NCBI RefSeq assembly: GCF_001708305.1
Contig: NZ_CP016953.1
Span: 1,073,501 to 1,137,500, forward strand
Origin: Streptococcus himalayensis
GTDB lineage: Bacteria > Bacillota > Bacilli > Lactobacillales > Streptococcaceae
Length of the DNA stretch: 64,000 nucleotides
Direction of reading: 5' to 3'
The notes beneath the pieces were generated by a model. That model was not told the origin of the DNA and ran no database searches. It saw only the letters and a program-made list of their open reading frames with translations. Below are positions 44,646 through 54,857 of this stretch, in pieces; the stretch's first letter is position 1; each line of letters opens with the position of its first letter. Both the position numbers and the translations under genes were made by a program.

Positions 44646-46060
44646 GGCTCTTTGTCAACTGTAGTGGGTAGATGAAAAGCTAACACCTAGAGAGGACCAA
44701 ATTGGTCTTCTCTCGTTTTATGTTTAAAGCAATGAAAATCCGCTTTTTAAAGTTTTCAAAGTTTCGAAAGCCAAAGGCATTGCGTTTGATGACTTTGATG
44801 AGATTATTCGTCGCCTCAAGTTTGGCATTTGAGTAAGGCAATTCCATGGCGTTGAGAATCTTATCCTTGTCCTTCAAAAAGGTATTAAATACGGTCTGGA
44901 AAATCGGGTCGACAGTCTGCCGAGTGTCTTGGATAAGTCCAAAAAACTGGTCAGCTTGCTTCTCCTGGAAGTGAAAAAGCAGTAGTTGATAGAGCTCGTA
45001 GTGTTCTCTCAGTTCTTGAGAATAGCCGAGCAGTTTAGCGACAATCTCCTTATTGGTCAAATGCATCCGAAAGGTCGGGCGGTAAAACCGCTTGTCACTG
45101 AGTTTTCGACTGTCCTGTTGTATCAATTTCCAGTAGCGTTTGAGCGTCTTGTATTCATGCGATTTGCGGTCAAAAGCATTCATGATTTGGGTACGGACAC
45201 GGTTCATAGCACGGCTGAGATGTTGCACAACGTGGAAACGATCAAGCACGATTTTAGCATGAGGAAAAAGTTGTTTGGCTAGTTGATAGTAAGGGCTAAA
45301 CATGTCCATAGTGATGAATTTAACGCGGTTTCTGACCTGTCTAGGGTATCTCAGAAAGTGATTTCGGATGGTTGCTTGCGTTCTTCCATCAAGGATAGCG
45401 ATGACATTTAGGGAGTTGAAATCTTGAGCGATAAAGCTCATTTTCCCTTTCTTGAAGGCATACTCATCCCAAGACATGACTTCTGGAAGCTTAGACCACT
45501 CCGTTTCAAACTTAAACTCGTTGAGTTTTCGAATAACTGTAGATGTAGAAATGGAAAGTCTGTGTGCGATATGTGTCATTGCTTGCTTTTCGATGAGTAA
45601 TTGTGCGATTTTCTGGTTGACAGCGACAGAGATTTGATGGTTTTTCTTAACAATAGGAGTTTCAGCGACCGCTATTTTCCCACATTCCTTGCATTTGAAA
45701 CGACGCTTTCGAAGGCGGATAAGTAGCGGGTAGCCAGCAGTTTCTAAGTAGGGGATTTTAGAGGCTTTCTGGAAGTCGTACTTAGCCATTTGTCCCTTGC
45801 AGGAAGGGCATTTAGGGGCTGTGTAATCCAAGTGACCGTGGAGTTCTAAGTGTGTTCCCATGTCGCATTCATTAGTGATCGTGATATTTTTGTCTTTCAT
45901 TTTGAGAAAATTTGTGATAAGATTTAGTTGTTCCATATGAGTCTTTCTAAATGATATTTTTGTCGCTTTTCATTATAGGTCATATGGGACTTTTTTTCTA
46001 CACTGAAAAAGGCTCCATAATCTCCACAGTGGATTTACCCACTACAGATATTATAGAGCC
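44646..46060 (-). mobile_element. ISL3-family insertion sequence, copy 2 (1415 bp), nested in the IS1182 element
   Basis: Same ends as copy 1. Exact 8-bp duplication TGTTATTT at 44638-44645 and 46061-46068. It entered the 3' end of the IS1182 transposase gene. Confidence 0.97.
44680..45936 (-). CDS. ISL3-family transposase, copy 2
   Basis: 418 residues, intact DDE transposase with zinc finger (CPSCKGQM, CKECGK) and helix-turn-helix. Distinct from copies 1 and 3 at FETEWSKLPE and NSLNVIAI, but like copy 3 in NAFDRKSHEYKTL. Confidence 0.95.
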   Translation of the reverse strand: MEQLNLITNFLKMKDKNITITNECDMGTHLELHGHLDYTAPKCPSCKGQMAKYDFQKASKIPYLETAGYPLLIRLRKRRFKCKECGKIAVAETPIVKKNHQISVAVNQKIAQLLIEKQAMTHIAHRLSISTSTVIRKLNEFKFETEWSKLPEVMSWDEYAFKKGKMSFIAQDFNSLNVIAILDGRTQATIRNHFLRYPRQVRNRVKFITMDMFSPYYQLAKQLFPHAKIVLDRFHVVQHLSRAMNRVRTQIMNAFDRKSHEYKTLKRYWKLIQQDSRKLSDKRFYRPTFRMHLTNKEIVAKLLGYSQELREHYELYQLLLFHFQEKQADQFFGLIQDTRQTVDPIFQTVFNTFLKDKDKILNAMELPYSNAKLEATNNLIKVIKRNAFGFRNFENFKKRIFIALNIKREKTNLVLSRC

Positions 46061-47458
46061 TGTTATTTTTGAAAAAAGTAGTCTAAAAGAGTAGATTAGG
46101 GCAACATAAAAAGGCCTTCCTGCCCTCATTTTCACCAGTTTTTTGAGATTAAGGCACGCCAAAGTCAGCCCAACTTTATCTCGCATTTTGGGCTTACCAA
46201 TTTCTCTTGTATAGCGGAGATTATGGTATTCTTTAGCCGTCCCAAAGAGTCGCTCTATCGTCTCCTTGCGGTGCTGATATCGCTCTTTCATCCCTCTTTG
46301 GTGGCGAATCTCTTCACAAATCTCCATGTAACCTTTCCAGATATGTCTGGTGACTAGCTTCTGCTTGGTCTTACTTTCAGTACAACTCTTTAGGAGTGGA
46401 CAGGTTGCACAAGTCTTAGGGTCACTCTTGTATTCTCGATAGCCAGAACGGTTGGTAGTGCTGTAAGACAAGACTTGGTTTTCAGGGCAGAGGTAGACGT
46501 CATAATGCTCGTCATAAATGAAATCATTCGGTCGTAACATGCCCTTCTTGCCACGAGGTCTGGTGTAGGGAAAGACAGGTGTGATATGCTGATCCAGTAG
46601 ACATTTGGCAATACTGGGAGTTTTATAACCAGAGTCAGCGATGATATAGTTGGGGTGAAACGGTTCTAGCTTTGCGAAAGCAGGGAAAGCTTGACTATCA
46701 TGGACATTGCCTGCTTCAACAGTATAGGCTAATGCCCAACCGTGTTTGTCGCAAGCCACCTGTGCTGCATAAGCGAAAACCTCCTTATGCTCCCCCTTAT
46801 GAAACCAACCACTATCAGGGTCAGTCGTGGACATCTTTTTAGTGTTAGCCTCGCCTTTTGCGGCGGGCTTTAAGGGCTTTTTTTCATGTGTTACCCGATC
46901 TTGTGCGATTTCTTTTTCGAGTTGTTCACTCATCCATTTAGCTTGAGCCTCGACCTCTTGTCGTCTGTATTTATGGTTGTTGGCAGCTGCTTTGATGTGC
47001 GTTCCGTCGATGAAAATCTCATCTGTATCCACTAATCCAGCAGTCAAACAGAGATTGAGGACATGTTCGAAGATACGCGTGATCACTTCTGTTTCAGCGA
47101 AACGACGGCTGTAGTTTTTACCGTATGTGGTAAAATGAGGCACCTTATCGTCCAGACTCAAGCCCAGAAACCAACGATAGGCAACATTGACCTCAATGTC
47201 CTTGATGGTCTGACGCATGGAGCGAATGCCATAGAAGCACTGAATCAGAGGGATTTTGACCAGCATAACAGGGTCAAGGCTAGGACGACCCTTGTCTGAG
47301 GAATAACTATCCTCCACCAAGTCATAGATGACAGAAAAGTCGACAGTTTCCTCCAACTGACGCAGAAAGTGGTCCTTTGGAACTAACTCTTCAAGCGTAT
47401 AGAAGCCTACTTGACGACGGTTATAATCGGGATTTTCTTTGTGAAACATAGCCAACAC
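45998..47458 (-). CDS. IS1182-family transposase with altered C-terminus
   Basis: 486 residues. N-terminal DUF772-like domain (YRWFLGLSLDDKVPHFTT), DDE segments (FIDGTHIKAAAN; IIADSGYKT; KETIERLFGTAKEYHNLRYT) and Cys cluster CATCPLLKSC. The last 20 or so residues after LLFSKIT are read from the inserted ISL3 end. Across the insertion the original frame continues QQTKRQTSLRASLSSV and stops, so only a short tail was exchanged. Catalytic core is complete; activity may be retained. Confidence 0.88.
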   Translation of the reverse strand: MLAMFHKENPDYNRRQVGFYTLEELVPKDHFLRQLEETVDFSVIYDLVEDSYSSDKGRPSLDPVMLVKIPLIQCFYGIRSMRQTIKDIEVNVAYRWFLGLSLDDKVPHFTTYGKNYSRRFAETEVITRIFEHVLNLCLTAGLVDTDEIFIDGTHIKAAANNHKYRRQEVEAQAKWMSEQLEKEIAQDRVTHEKKPLKPAAKGEANTKKMSTTDPDSGWFHKGEHKEVFAYAAQVACDKHGWALAYTVEAGNVHDSQAFPAFAKLEPFHPNYIIADSGYKTPSIAKCLLDQHITPVFPYTRPRGKKGMLRPNDFIYDEHYDVYLCPENQVLSYSTTNRSGYREYKSDPKTCATCPLLKSCTESKTKQKLVTRHIWKGYMEICEEIRHQRGMKERYQHRKETIERLFGTAKEYHNLRYTREIGKPKMRDKVGLTLACLNLKKLVKMRAGRPFYVALIYSFRLLFSKITGSIISVVGKSTVEIMEPFSV

Positions 47459-47638
47459 CTCACATTCTTCTTACCTCTATTATACTCCTTGACATCAAAA
47501 AAAGCCCTCAGAAACAAGTATTTCTAGGACTTTGTCTTCAATCTGAGAGGGCACTAGCCCTCTTTTTTGCATTTTAAGTCTAGGAAATTTTTAAAAAATA
47601 CAGTATAATGGAACTAGGAAAAGAAAAGGAGAATCTCC

Positions 47639-48295
47639 ATGGCAGTAAAAGATTTTATGACTCGTAAGGTAGTCTATATCAGCCCGGATACAACAATTGC
47701 GCACGCAGCAGATATGATGAGAGAGCAAGATTTGCATCGGTTGCCAGTGATTGAAAATGATCGCTTGGTGGGCTTGGTGACCGAAGGTACCATTGCAGAA
47801 GCTAGTCCTTCAAAGGCCACGACCTTGTCTATCTATGAGATGAATTATCTCTTGAACAAGACCAAGGTCAAAGATGTGATGATTCGCAATGTCATTACCA
47901 TCTCAAAATTTGCGAGTCTTGAAGATGCGGCTTATGTGATGTTGAAAAATAAGATTGGTATTTTGCCGGTCGTAGACAATGATCAGGTTGCAGGTGTGAT
48001 TACGGATCGTGATATTTTCAGAGCCTTTTTAGAGGTTGCTGGATATGGTGAGGAAGGAATTCGATTGCGTTTTGTCACAGAAGATGAAGTTGGAGTGATG
48101 GAAAAAATTATCCATTTGATTGTCGGTGAAAATCTGAATATTGCCAATATCTTGAACATTTCTCGTCAAGATGGCAAGGTTATCACAGAAATGCAGCTGG
48201 ATGGGAATGTTGATTTAGCGGCTTTGAAAGCAAAATTTGAAACGAGTGGCATTCCAGTTGAGGATATCGTTCGTACAAGTGCTAAGAAATTATAA
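47639..48295 (+). CDS. acuB: CBS-domain protein, AcuB-like
   Basis: 218 residues. Two CBS domains (about 1-60 and 75-135; MREQDLHRLPVIENDRLVGL and MLKNKIGILPVVDNDQVAGV) followed by an ACT-like domain (about 145-215). CBS pairs bind adenine nucleotides. Streptococcal orthologues near the liv operon are annotated as AcuB. Actual role unknown. AAAGGAG precedes the ATG. Confidence 0.85.
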   Translation: MAVKDFMTRKVVYISPDTTIAHAADMMREQDLHRLPVIENDRLVGLVTEGTIAEASPSKATTLSIYEMNYLLNKTKVKDVMIRNVITISKFASLEDAAYVMLKNKIGILPVVDNDQVAGVITDRDIFRAFLEVAGYGEEGIRLRFVTEDEVGVMEKIIHLIVGENLNIANILNISRQDGKVITEMQLDGNVDLAALKAKFETSGIPVEDIVRTSAKKL

Positions 48296-48296
48296 G

Positions 48297-48329
48297 AAAA
48301 AAGTTGCAGAGATTTTCTGCAACTTTTTT
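48297..48329. terminator. Bidirectional terminator between acuB and the YitT gene
   Basis: AAAAAAGTTGCAGA, a four-base loop, then TCTGCAACTTTTTT. It serves the two convergent genes, and its T tract touches the stop codon of the minus-strand gene. Confidence 0.92.
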
Positions 48330-49191
48330 ATCGTTGAATGGGTTGTTTATTTTCATCCAATGTAAATCCTTCTCCCATAATCTCATGGGCATCGGTAATT
48401 GTTGTAAAGGCATGGGGATCGATATCCAGAATAATCTGTTTCATATCCTGCATTTCATTTCTCCCAACAACGCAGTAGAGGATTTTTAAATCAGTTTGGC
48501 TATAAAAACCCTGTCCGTTTAGGAAAGTAACACCGCGTTCGAGTTCTTCTCCGATTTTTTGAGCGAGTTCTTGCGGATGAGCACTTACGATGAGAAATCC
48601 TTTTCCGGCATATCCACCTTCTCCAATCAAGTCGATGACACGAGAAGCGATAAAGACAAAGATGAGGGTGTAGGTCACCATGACAATATCTTTGAAGACA
48701 AAAACAACTAACATCAGAACAAAGGAATCCACAAGGAGCATGAGTTTTCCGATGGACATGCCTGTGTATTTGTGGGCGATACGAGCCACGATATCCGTTC
48801 CTCCAGTCGTTCCCCCAGCATTAAAGATAATTCCAAGGCCTGCTCCTAAAATAATACCTGCTAGAAGACTGACAATGACCAAGTCTCCCTCTAAATCAAG
48901 CGTGAATGGAATTTTTTCAAAGAGGGCTAGCCAGGCTGAAACGGCAAAAGTCCCTAAAATACTTGAATACAAGGTTTTGACTCCGAAAATCCGCCAATAG
49001 AGAATAAAGAGCGGAATGTTAATCAGCAAGTTCATCAATGAGACAGGGATTTTAAATAAATAATAAGTGATTAATGTAATCCCTGTAGCCCCTCCCTCAA
49101 ATAGATGGTTGGGAATGACTAGATAGTTAATTCCAAAGGCAAAAATGCCCGCTCCTAATAAAATAAGAGCATAGTTTTTTAGTTTGCTCAT
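48328..49191 (-). CDS. YitT-family (DUF161/DUF2179) membrane protein
   Basis: 287 residues. Five to six membrane helices (LKNYALILLGAGIFAFGINY…, GGATGITLITYY, GIIFNAGGTTGGTDIVARI) and a C-terminal soluble DUF2179 domain (about 205-287). Large uncharacterised family. Single-gene unit. Confidence 0.88.
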   Translation of the reverse strand: MSKLKNYALILLGAGIFAFGINYLVIPNHLFEGGATGITLITYYLFKIPVSLMNLLINIPLFILYWRIFGVKTLYSSILGTFAVSAWLALFEKIPFTLDLEGDLVIVSLLAGIILGAGLGIIFNAGGTTGGTDIVARIAHKYTGMSIGKLMLLVDSFVLMLVVFVFKDIVMVTYTLIFVFIASRVIDLIGEGGYAGKGFLIVSAHPQELAQKIGEELERGVTFLNGQGFYSQTDLKILYCVVGRNEMQDMKQIILDIDPHAFTTITDAHEIMGEGFTLDENKQPIQR

Positions 49192-49335
49192 AGTTGTCTC
49201 CTAAGTGATTCTAATCCTGTCTCTATTGTATCAAAAAAATAAGTTTTTGGAAGAGGGAAACGAATATTTTTTAGCAGTGATTTTTCTTGATTTTTTTGAT
49301 AGAATAAGAGTTAGAAAAAAATGAAATGAGACGAT

Positions 49336-49965
49336 ATGAGAAAAGGTAGATTGATTTCCTTGGAAGGACCAGATGGTGCGGGGAAATCCACGGTGTTGCT
49401 AGCTTTAGAAGAGCGATTAAGGCAGGATGGAATTGATTTTATAACGACTCGTGAACCGGGCGGTGTAGAGATTGGAGAAGCTATTCGAGAGATTATCCTC
49501 AATCCTCGTCACACAGCTATGGATGACAAGACAGAACTGCTCTTATATGTGGCTAGTCGTCGGCAACATTTACGCGAGAAGGTTTTGCCTGCTTTAGCAG
49601 CAGGAAAGTTGGTGTTAATGGACCGTTTTATCGACAGTTCGGTTGCTTATCAGGGCTTTGGACGAGGTCTATTGGTTTCTGATATCGAATGGCTCAATCA
49701 GTTTGCGACTGATGGCTTGAAACCTGACTTAACTCTTTATTTGGATATTGAGGTAGAAGAAGGTTTGGCTCGGATTGAGAAAAGTAAGGACCGGGGGGCG
49801 GATCGCCTTGATCAAGAAAGTGTTGCTTGGCACCGGCGTGTCCGAGAGGGGTATTTGTCTATTTTATCAAAAGAGCCACAACGAGTGGTTAAGATTGACG
49901 CCAGTCAGACACTAGAGCAAGTTATCTCAGCTTGCTGGGCTAGGCTGCAAAGAGAATGTGAATAG
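49336..49965 (+). CDS. tmk: Thymidylate kinase
   Basis: 209 residues. P-loop [10 protein letters not shown] (about 9-18), DR(F/Y) motif in LMDRFIDSS and the LID region. Phosphorylates dTMP to dTDP. First gene of the tmk-holB-yabA-rsmI cluster. Ribosome site weak (AATGAGACGAT). Confidence 0.95.
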   Translation: MRKGRLISLEGPDGAGKSTVLLALEERLRQDGIDFITTREPGGVEIGEAIREIILNPRHTAMDDKTELLLYVASRRQHLREKVLPALAAGKLVLMDRFIDSSVAYQGFGRGLLVSDIEWLNQFATDGLKPDLTLYLDIEVEEGLARIEKSKDRGADRLDQESVAWHRRVREGYLSILSKEPQRVVKIDASQTLEQVISACWARLQRECE

Positions 49966-49968
49966 TTC

Positions 49969-50868
49969 ATGAAGGAAGAAACATTACGAATCATTCAGCC
50001 AGAACAAATTCAGCGATTTGAAAAAATCTTGGAACAAAAGCGGCTTCATCATGCCTACTTATTTACTGGTGCTTTTGCTAGTTTTGAAATGGCACAATTT
50101 CTTGCCCAAGCCTTATTTTGTGAGGAAAAAAAAGGAGTTTTTGCCTGCGGACGTTGCCGGAATTGTCGCTTGATTGAAGAAGAGGCTTTTTCTGATGTAA
50201 CAGTCTTACGTCCTACGAACCAGTTAATCAAGACAGAGACAATTCGTGAATTGGTGCGGAAATTCTCTCAATCAGGGATTGAAGGCAATCGACAGGTATT
50301 TATCATTTGTGAAGCAGATAAGATGCATGTTCATGCAGCTAATAGCCTGTTAAAGGTCATTGAGGAGCCCCAAAGTGAGATTTATGTCTTTTTCCTAGCG
50401 AGTGATGCGGAAAAGATTTTACCAACGATTCGCAGTCGAACGCAGGTCTTTCATTTTCCCAAGTCTCATGCCTATTTGGTGCACCGTTTGGAGCAGGAGG
50501 GGCTGATGCGTCAGCAAGCGGATATGCTTGCGACCTATGCTCAATCTGAAGCCGAAGCGTTAGGAGCTGCTAAAAGCACGAGTTTTATGCGTTCTTTGGA
50601 TGAGGTCGAACGTTTTGTGAAGAGTTTGTTAAATGGGCAAAAACTGGCTTATGTACAGGTTTCTAGCTTAGTACACCTAGCAGATGACAAGGAAAAACAA
50701 GCACAGATTTTACGCTTAATCGAGGTCTGTCTAGCCAAAGAAATCATGCAGCCAAAAGCTCAATTTTACTTGACTGCTTTAAGCAAAACATACCAAATGT
50801 GGCAAGCGAATGTCAGTTTTCAGAATGCTTTAGAATACATGGTTTTAAACAGACAATCGTCTTTTTAG
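49969..50868 (+). CDS. holB: DNA polymerase III delta' subunit
   Basis: 299 residues. AAA+ clamp-loader fold with zinc-binding Cys (CEEKKGVFACGRCRNC) and the SRC-like motif in IRSRTQVFHF. The P-loop is degenerate (LFTGAFASFE), as expected for delta'. Begins 3 bp after tmk. Confidence 0.93.
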   Translation: MKEETLRIIQPEQIQRFEKILEQKRLHHAYLFTGAFASFEMAQFLAQALFCEEKKGVFACGRCRNCRLIEEEAFSDVTVLRPTNQLIKTETIRELVRKFSQSGIEGNRQVFIICEADKMHVHAANSLLKVIEEPQSEIYVFFLASDAEKILPTIRSRTQVFHFPKSHAYLVHRLEQEGLMRQQADMLATYAQSEAEALGAAKSTSFMRSLDEVERFVKSLLNGQKLAYVQVSSLVHLADDKEKQAQILRLIEVCLAKEIMQPKAQFYLTALSKTYQMWQANVSFQNALEYMVLNRQSSF

Positions 50869-50888
50869 AGAGGAATATCATACTGTAG

Positions 50889-51209
50889 ATGAATAAGAAA
50901 GAATTATTTGATGCCTTAGATGCTTTTTCGCAAAATCTCTTTGTCACCTTGGCTGAAGTAGAGGCTATTAAAAAAAATCTAAAAACGGTAATAGAAGAAA
51001 ATACAGCTCTAAGGCTTGAAAATGATAAATTACGGGAACGTTTGGGAGAGGTGGAGCGCTCAACTCCAATCAAGACCAATCAAGGGAGAGACAATCTAAA
51101 ACGGATTTATGAGGATGGTTTTCACATTTGTACGGATTTTTATGGTCAACGTCGTGAAAATGATGCAGAATGTATGTTTTGTGATGAATTGCTCTTTAGA
51201 AAGGTCTAA
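50889..51209 (+). CDS. yabA: Replication initiation control protein YabA
   Basis: 106 residues. N-terminal leucine-zipper-like helix ([20 protein letters not shown]) and C-terminal zinc-binding tetrad (HICTDF…ECMFC). YabA binds DnaA and DnaN and limits initiation. Usual length and position. Confidence 0.93.
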   Translation: MNKKELFDALDAFSQNLFVTLAEVEAIKKNLKTVIEENTALRLENDKLRERLGEVERSTPIKTNQGRDNLKRIYEDGFHICTDFYGQRRENDAECMFCDELLFRKV

Positions 51210-51212
51210 ATC

Positions 51213-52085
51213 ATGCAGATACAAAAAAGTTTTAAGGGACAGACGACCTCTGGAATCTTGTATCTGGTAGCCACTCCTATTGGAAACATGGAAGATATGA
51301 CCTTTCGAGCTATTAAGACCCTAGAAGAGGTAGATTTGATTGCAGCTGAGGACACTAGAAATACTGGTCTTTTGCTCAAACATTTTGATATTTCGACCAA
51401 GCAAGTGAGTTTCCACGAGCATAATGCCAAGGAACGGATTCCTGAATTGGTGGATTTCTTATTGGGCGGAAAGAGTGTAGCCCAAGTTTCAGATGCGGGA
51501 CTGCCGAGTATCTCTGACCCAGGACAGGATTTGGTCAAGGCGGCTGTGAAAGTCGGCATTTCTGTAGTGACTATTCCAGGAGCCAGTGCAGGGATTTCAG
51601 CCTTGATTGCCAGTGGTTTATCTCCGCAGCCCCATATTTTCTATGGCTTTTTACCGCGAAAATCAGGTCAGCAAAAAGCCTTTTTTGAGGAGAAAAAACA
51701 GTACCCTGAAACGCAGATTTTCTACGAATCGCCCCATCGAATGAAGGCGACTTTGGAAAATATGTTTGACGTTTATGGTGATCGTAAGGCAGTTCTGGTG
51801 CGGGAATTGACAAAAATTTATGAAGAGTACCGTAGGGGAATGATTTCCGAGTTGCTAGCCTCTATCGATGAAACGCCACTCAAAGGCGAATGCCTCTTAA
51901 TTGTGGAAGGGGCTGGCGAGATAGGCTTGTCTGATGTGTCAGATGAGGTTGTGATGACAGAAATTTCAGCCTTGATGCAAGACGGGATGAAGACGACGAA
52001 GGCAATTAAGCAAGTAGCAAAGAAGTACGGCTTGTCAAAAAGTGAGCTATATGCACGTTTTCACGAAGAAACTGGGGAAGCATAA
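51213..52085 (+). CDS. rsmI: 16S rRNA (cytidine-2'-O)-methyltransferase RsmI
   Basis: 290 residues. Tetrapyrrole-methylase fold: LYLVATPIGNMEDMTFRAI, AEDTRNTGLLL, VSDAGLPSISDPG and the C-terminal helix domain. Methylates C1402 of 16S rRNA. Starts 3 bp after yabA. Confidence 0.95.
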   Translation: MQIQKSFKGQTTSGILYLVATPIGNMEDMTFRAIKTLEEVDLIAAEDTRNTGLLLKHFDISTKQVSFHEHNAKERIPELVDFLLGGKSVAQVSDAGLPSISDPGQDLVKAAVKVGISVVTIPGASAGISALIASGLSPQPHIFYGFLPRKSGQQKAFFEEKKQYPETQIFYESPHRMKATLENMFDVYGDRKAVLVRELTKIYEEYRRGMISELLASIDETPLKGECLLIVEGAGEIGLSDVSDEVVMTEISALMQDGMKTTKAIKQVAKKYGLSKSELYARFHEETGEA

Positions 52086-52092
52086 GCAGGGT

Positions 52093-52146
52093 AAAAAGAA
52101 GAGGATTTGGAAAGTTGAAATGAACTTTTTAAGCTCTTCTTTTTTT
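52093..52146 (+). terminator. Terminator after rsmI
   Basis: AAAAAGAAGAG pairs with CTCTTCTTTTT, with an inner AAAGTT/AACTTT stem, followed by Ts. Confidence 0.85.
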
Positions 52147-52232
52147 CGTTTTAAACGTGTTCTCGAAATGGATATTTTTGTGCTCTTTTTCCCTGAATAT
52201 TCAGCATTTCCAACCCATTTTTTTAGGAAATA

Positions 52233-52241
52233 TGATATAAT
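52233..52241 (+). promoter_or_regulatory. Extended -10 close to the HAD start codon
   Basis: TGA-TATAAT ends 7 nt before the ATG at 52249, again leaving almost no 5' UTR. AAAGGGT between them is too close to act as a standard ribosome site. Confidence 0.55.
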
Positions 52242-52248
52242 AAAGGGT

Positions 52249-52812
52249 ATGAATTATCAAGATTACATATGGGATTTAGGGGGCACCCTTCTGGATAATT
52301 ATGAATCTTCAACAGCTGCATTTGTAAAGACGTTAGCAAAGTATGGGCGTGATGCCAATCATGATGATGTTTACCAGGCTTTAAAGTGTTCAACAGCTGA
52401 TGCGATTCAAGAGTTTGCCTCTGATATTCCAGAATTTTTAACCCAGTACAAAAAGGAAGAAGCCCTAGCGCTAGCTCGTCCCCTACTCTTTCCAGGGACG
52501 CAGTCTTTGTTAGCAGCTATTGTAGATGCAGGAGGAAGAAATTTTCTGGTCTCCCATCGAAACAATCAGGTGCTAGAATTGTTAGAAAAAACGGGGATTT
52601 CAGTTTATTTTACAGAAGTCGTGACTTCAGAAAGTGGCTTTCAACGAAAACCCAATCCAGAGTCTATGTTGTATTTGAAGGAAAAATATGCTATCTCCAA
52701 TGGCTTGGTCATTGGTGACCGTGAGATTGATCGACAGGCTGGAGCAGCAGCTGGTTTAGCGACCTATCTCTTTGATAGTATGGAGAACTTGAGACAGACA
52801 ATCCAGTGTTAG
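52249..52812 (+). CDS. HAD-superfamily protein upstream of gyrB
   Basis: 187 residues starting MNYQDYIWDLGGTLLDNYES. A longer frame from 52042 overlaps rsmI and is not supported. Motif I reads WDLGGTLLD: the first Asp is present, but the second Asp of DxDxT is Gly. Motif II Ser (LVSHR), motif III Lys (QRKPNPE) and motif IV Asp (VIGDREID) are present. The pneumococcal orthologue at the same place has the same change. Loss of the acid/base Asp suggests low or altered phosphatase activity. Confidence 0.85.
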   Translation: MNYQDYIWDLGGTLLDNYESSTAAFVKTLAKYGRDANHDDVYQALKCSTADAIQEFASDIPEFLTQYKKEEALALARPLLFPGTQSLLAAIVDAGGRNFLVSHRNNQVLELLEKTGISVYFTEVVTSESGFQRKPNPESMLYLKEKYAISNGLVIGDREIDRQAGAAAGLATYLFDSMENLRQTIQC

Positions 52813-54771
<1,959 letters not shown>

Positions 54772-54857
54772 AAAAATCAAAAAAACTGACATTTGCTAAA
54801 CAAATTGTGATATAATAATCATGATTGTTTCAAGTAATAGGAAAAAAGGAGTTATAT

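Larger units (their letters stand above)
44588..47545 (-). mobile_element. IS1182-family element, interrupted by an ISL3 copy
   Basis: Imperfect terminal inverted repeats CAGACTGAAGACAAA (44588-44602) and, inverted, CAGATTGAAGACAAA (47545-47531). An 18-bp direct repeat of the adh terminator palindrome flanks it. Removing the 1415-bp ISL3 copy and its 8-bp duplication leaves about 1535 bp, a normal size for the family. Confidence 0.85.

Noticed and set aside
52042..52248. N-terminal extension of the HAD protein
   Set aside because: It overlaps the rsmI end and its terminator; the ATG at 52249 matches the family start.
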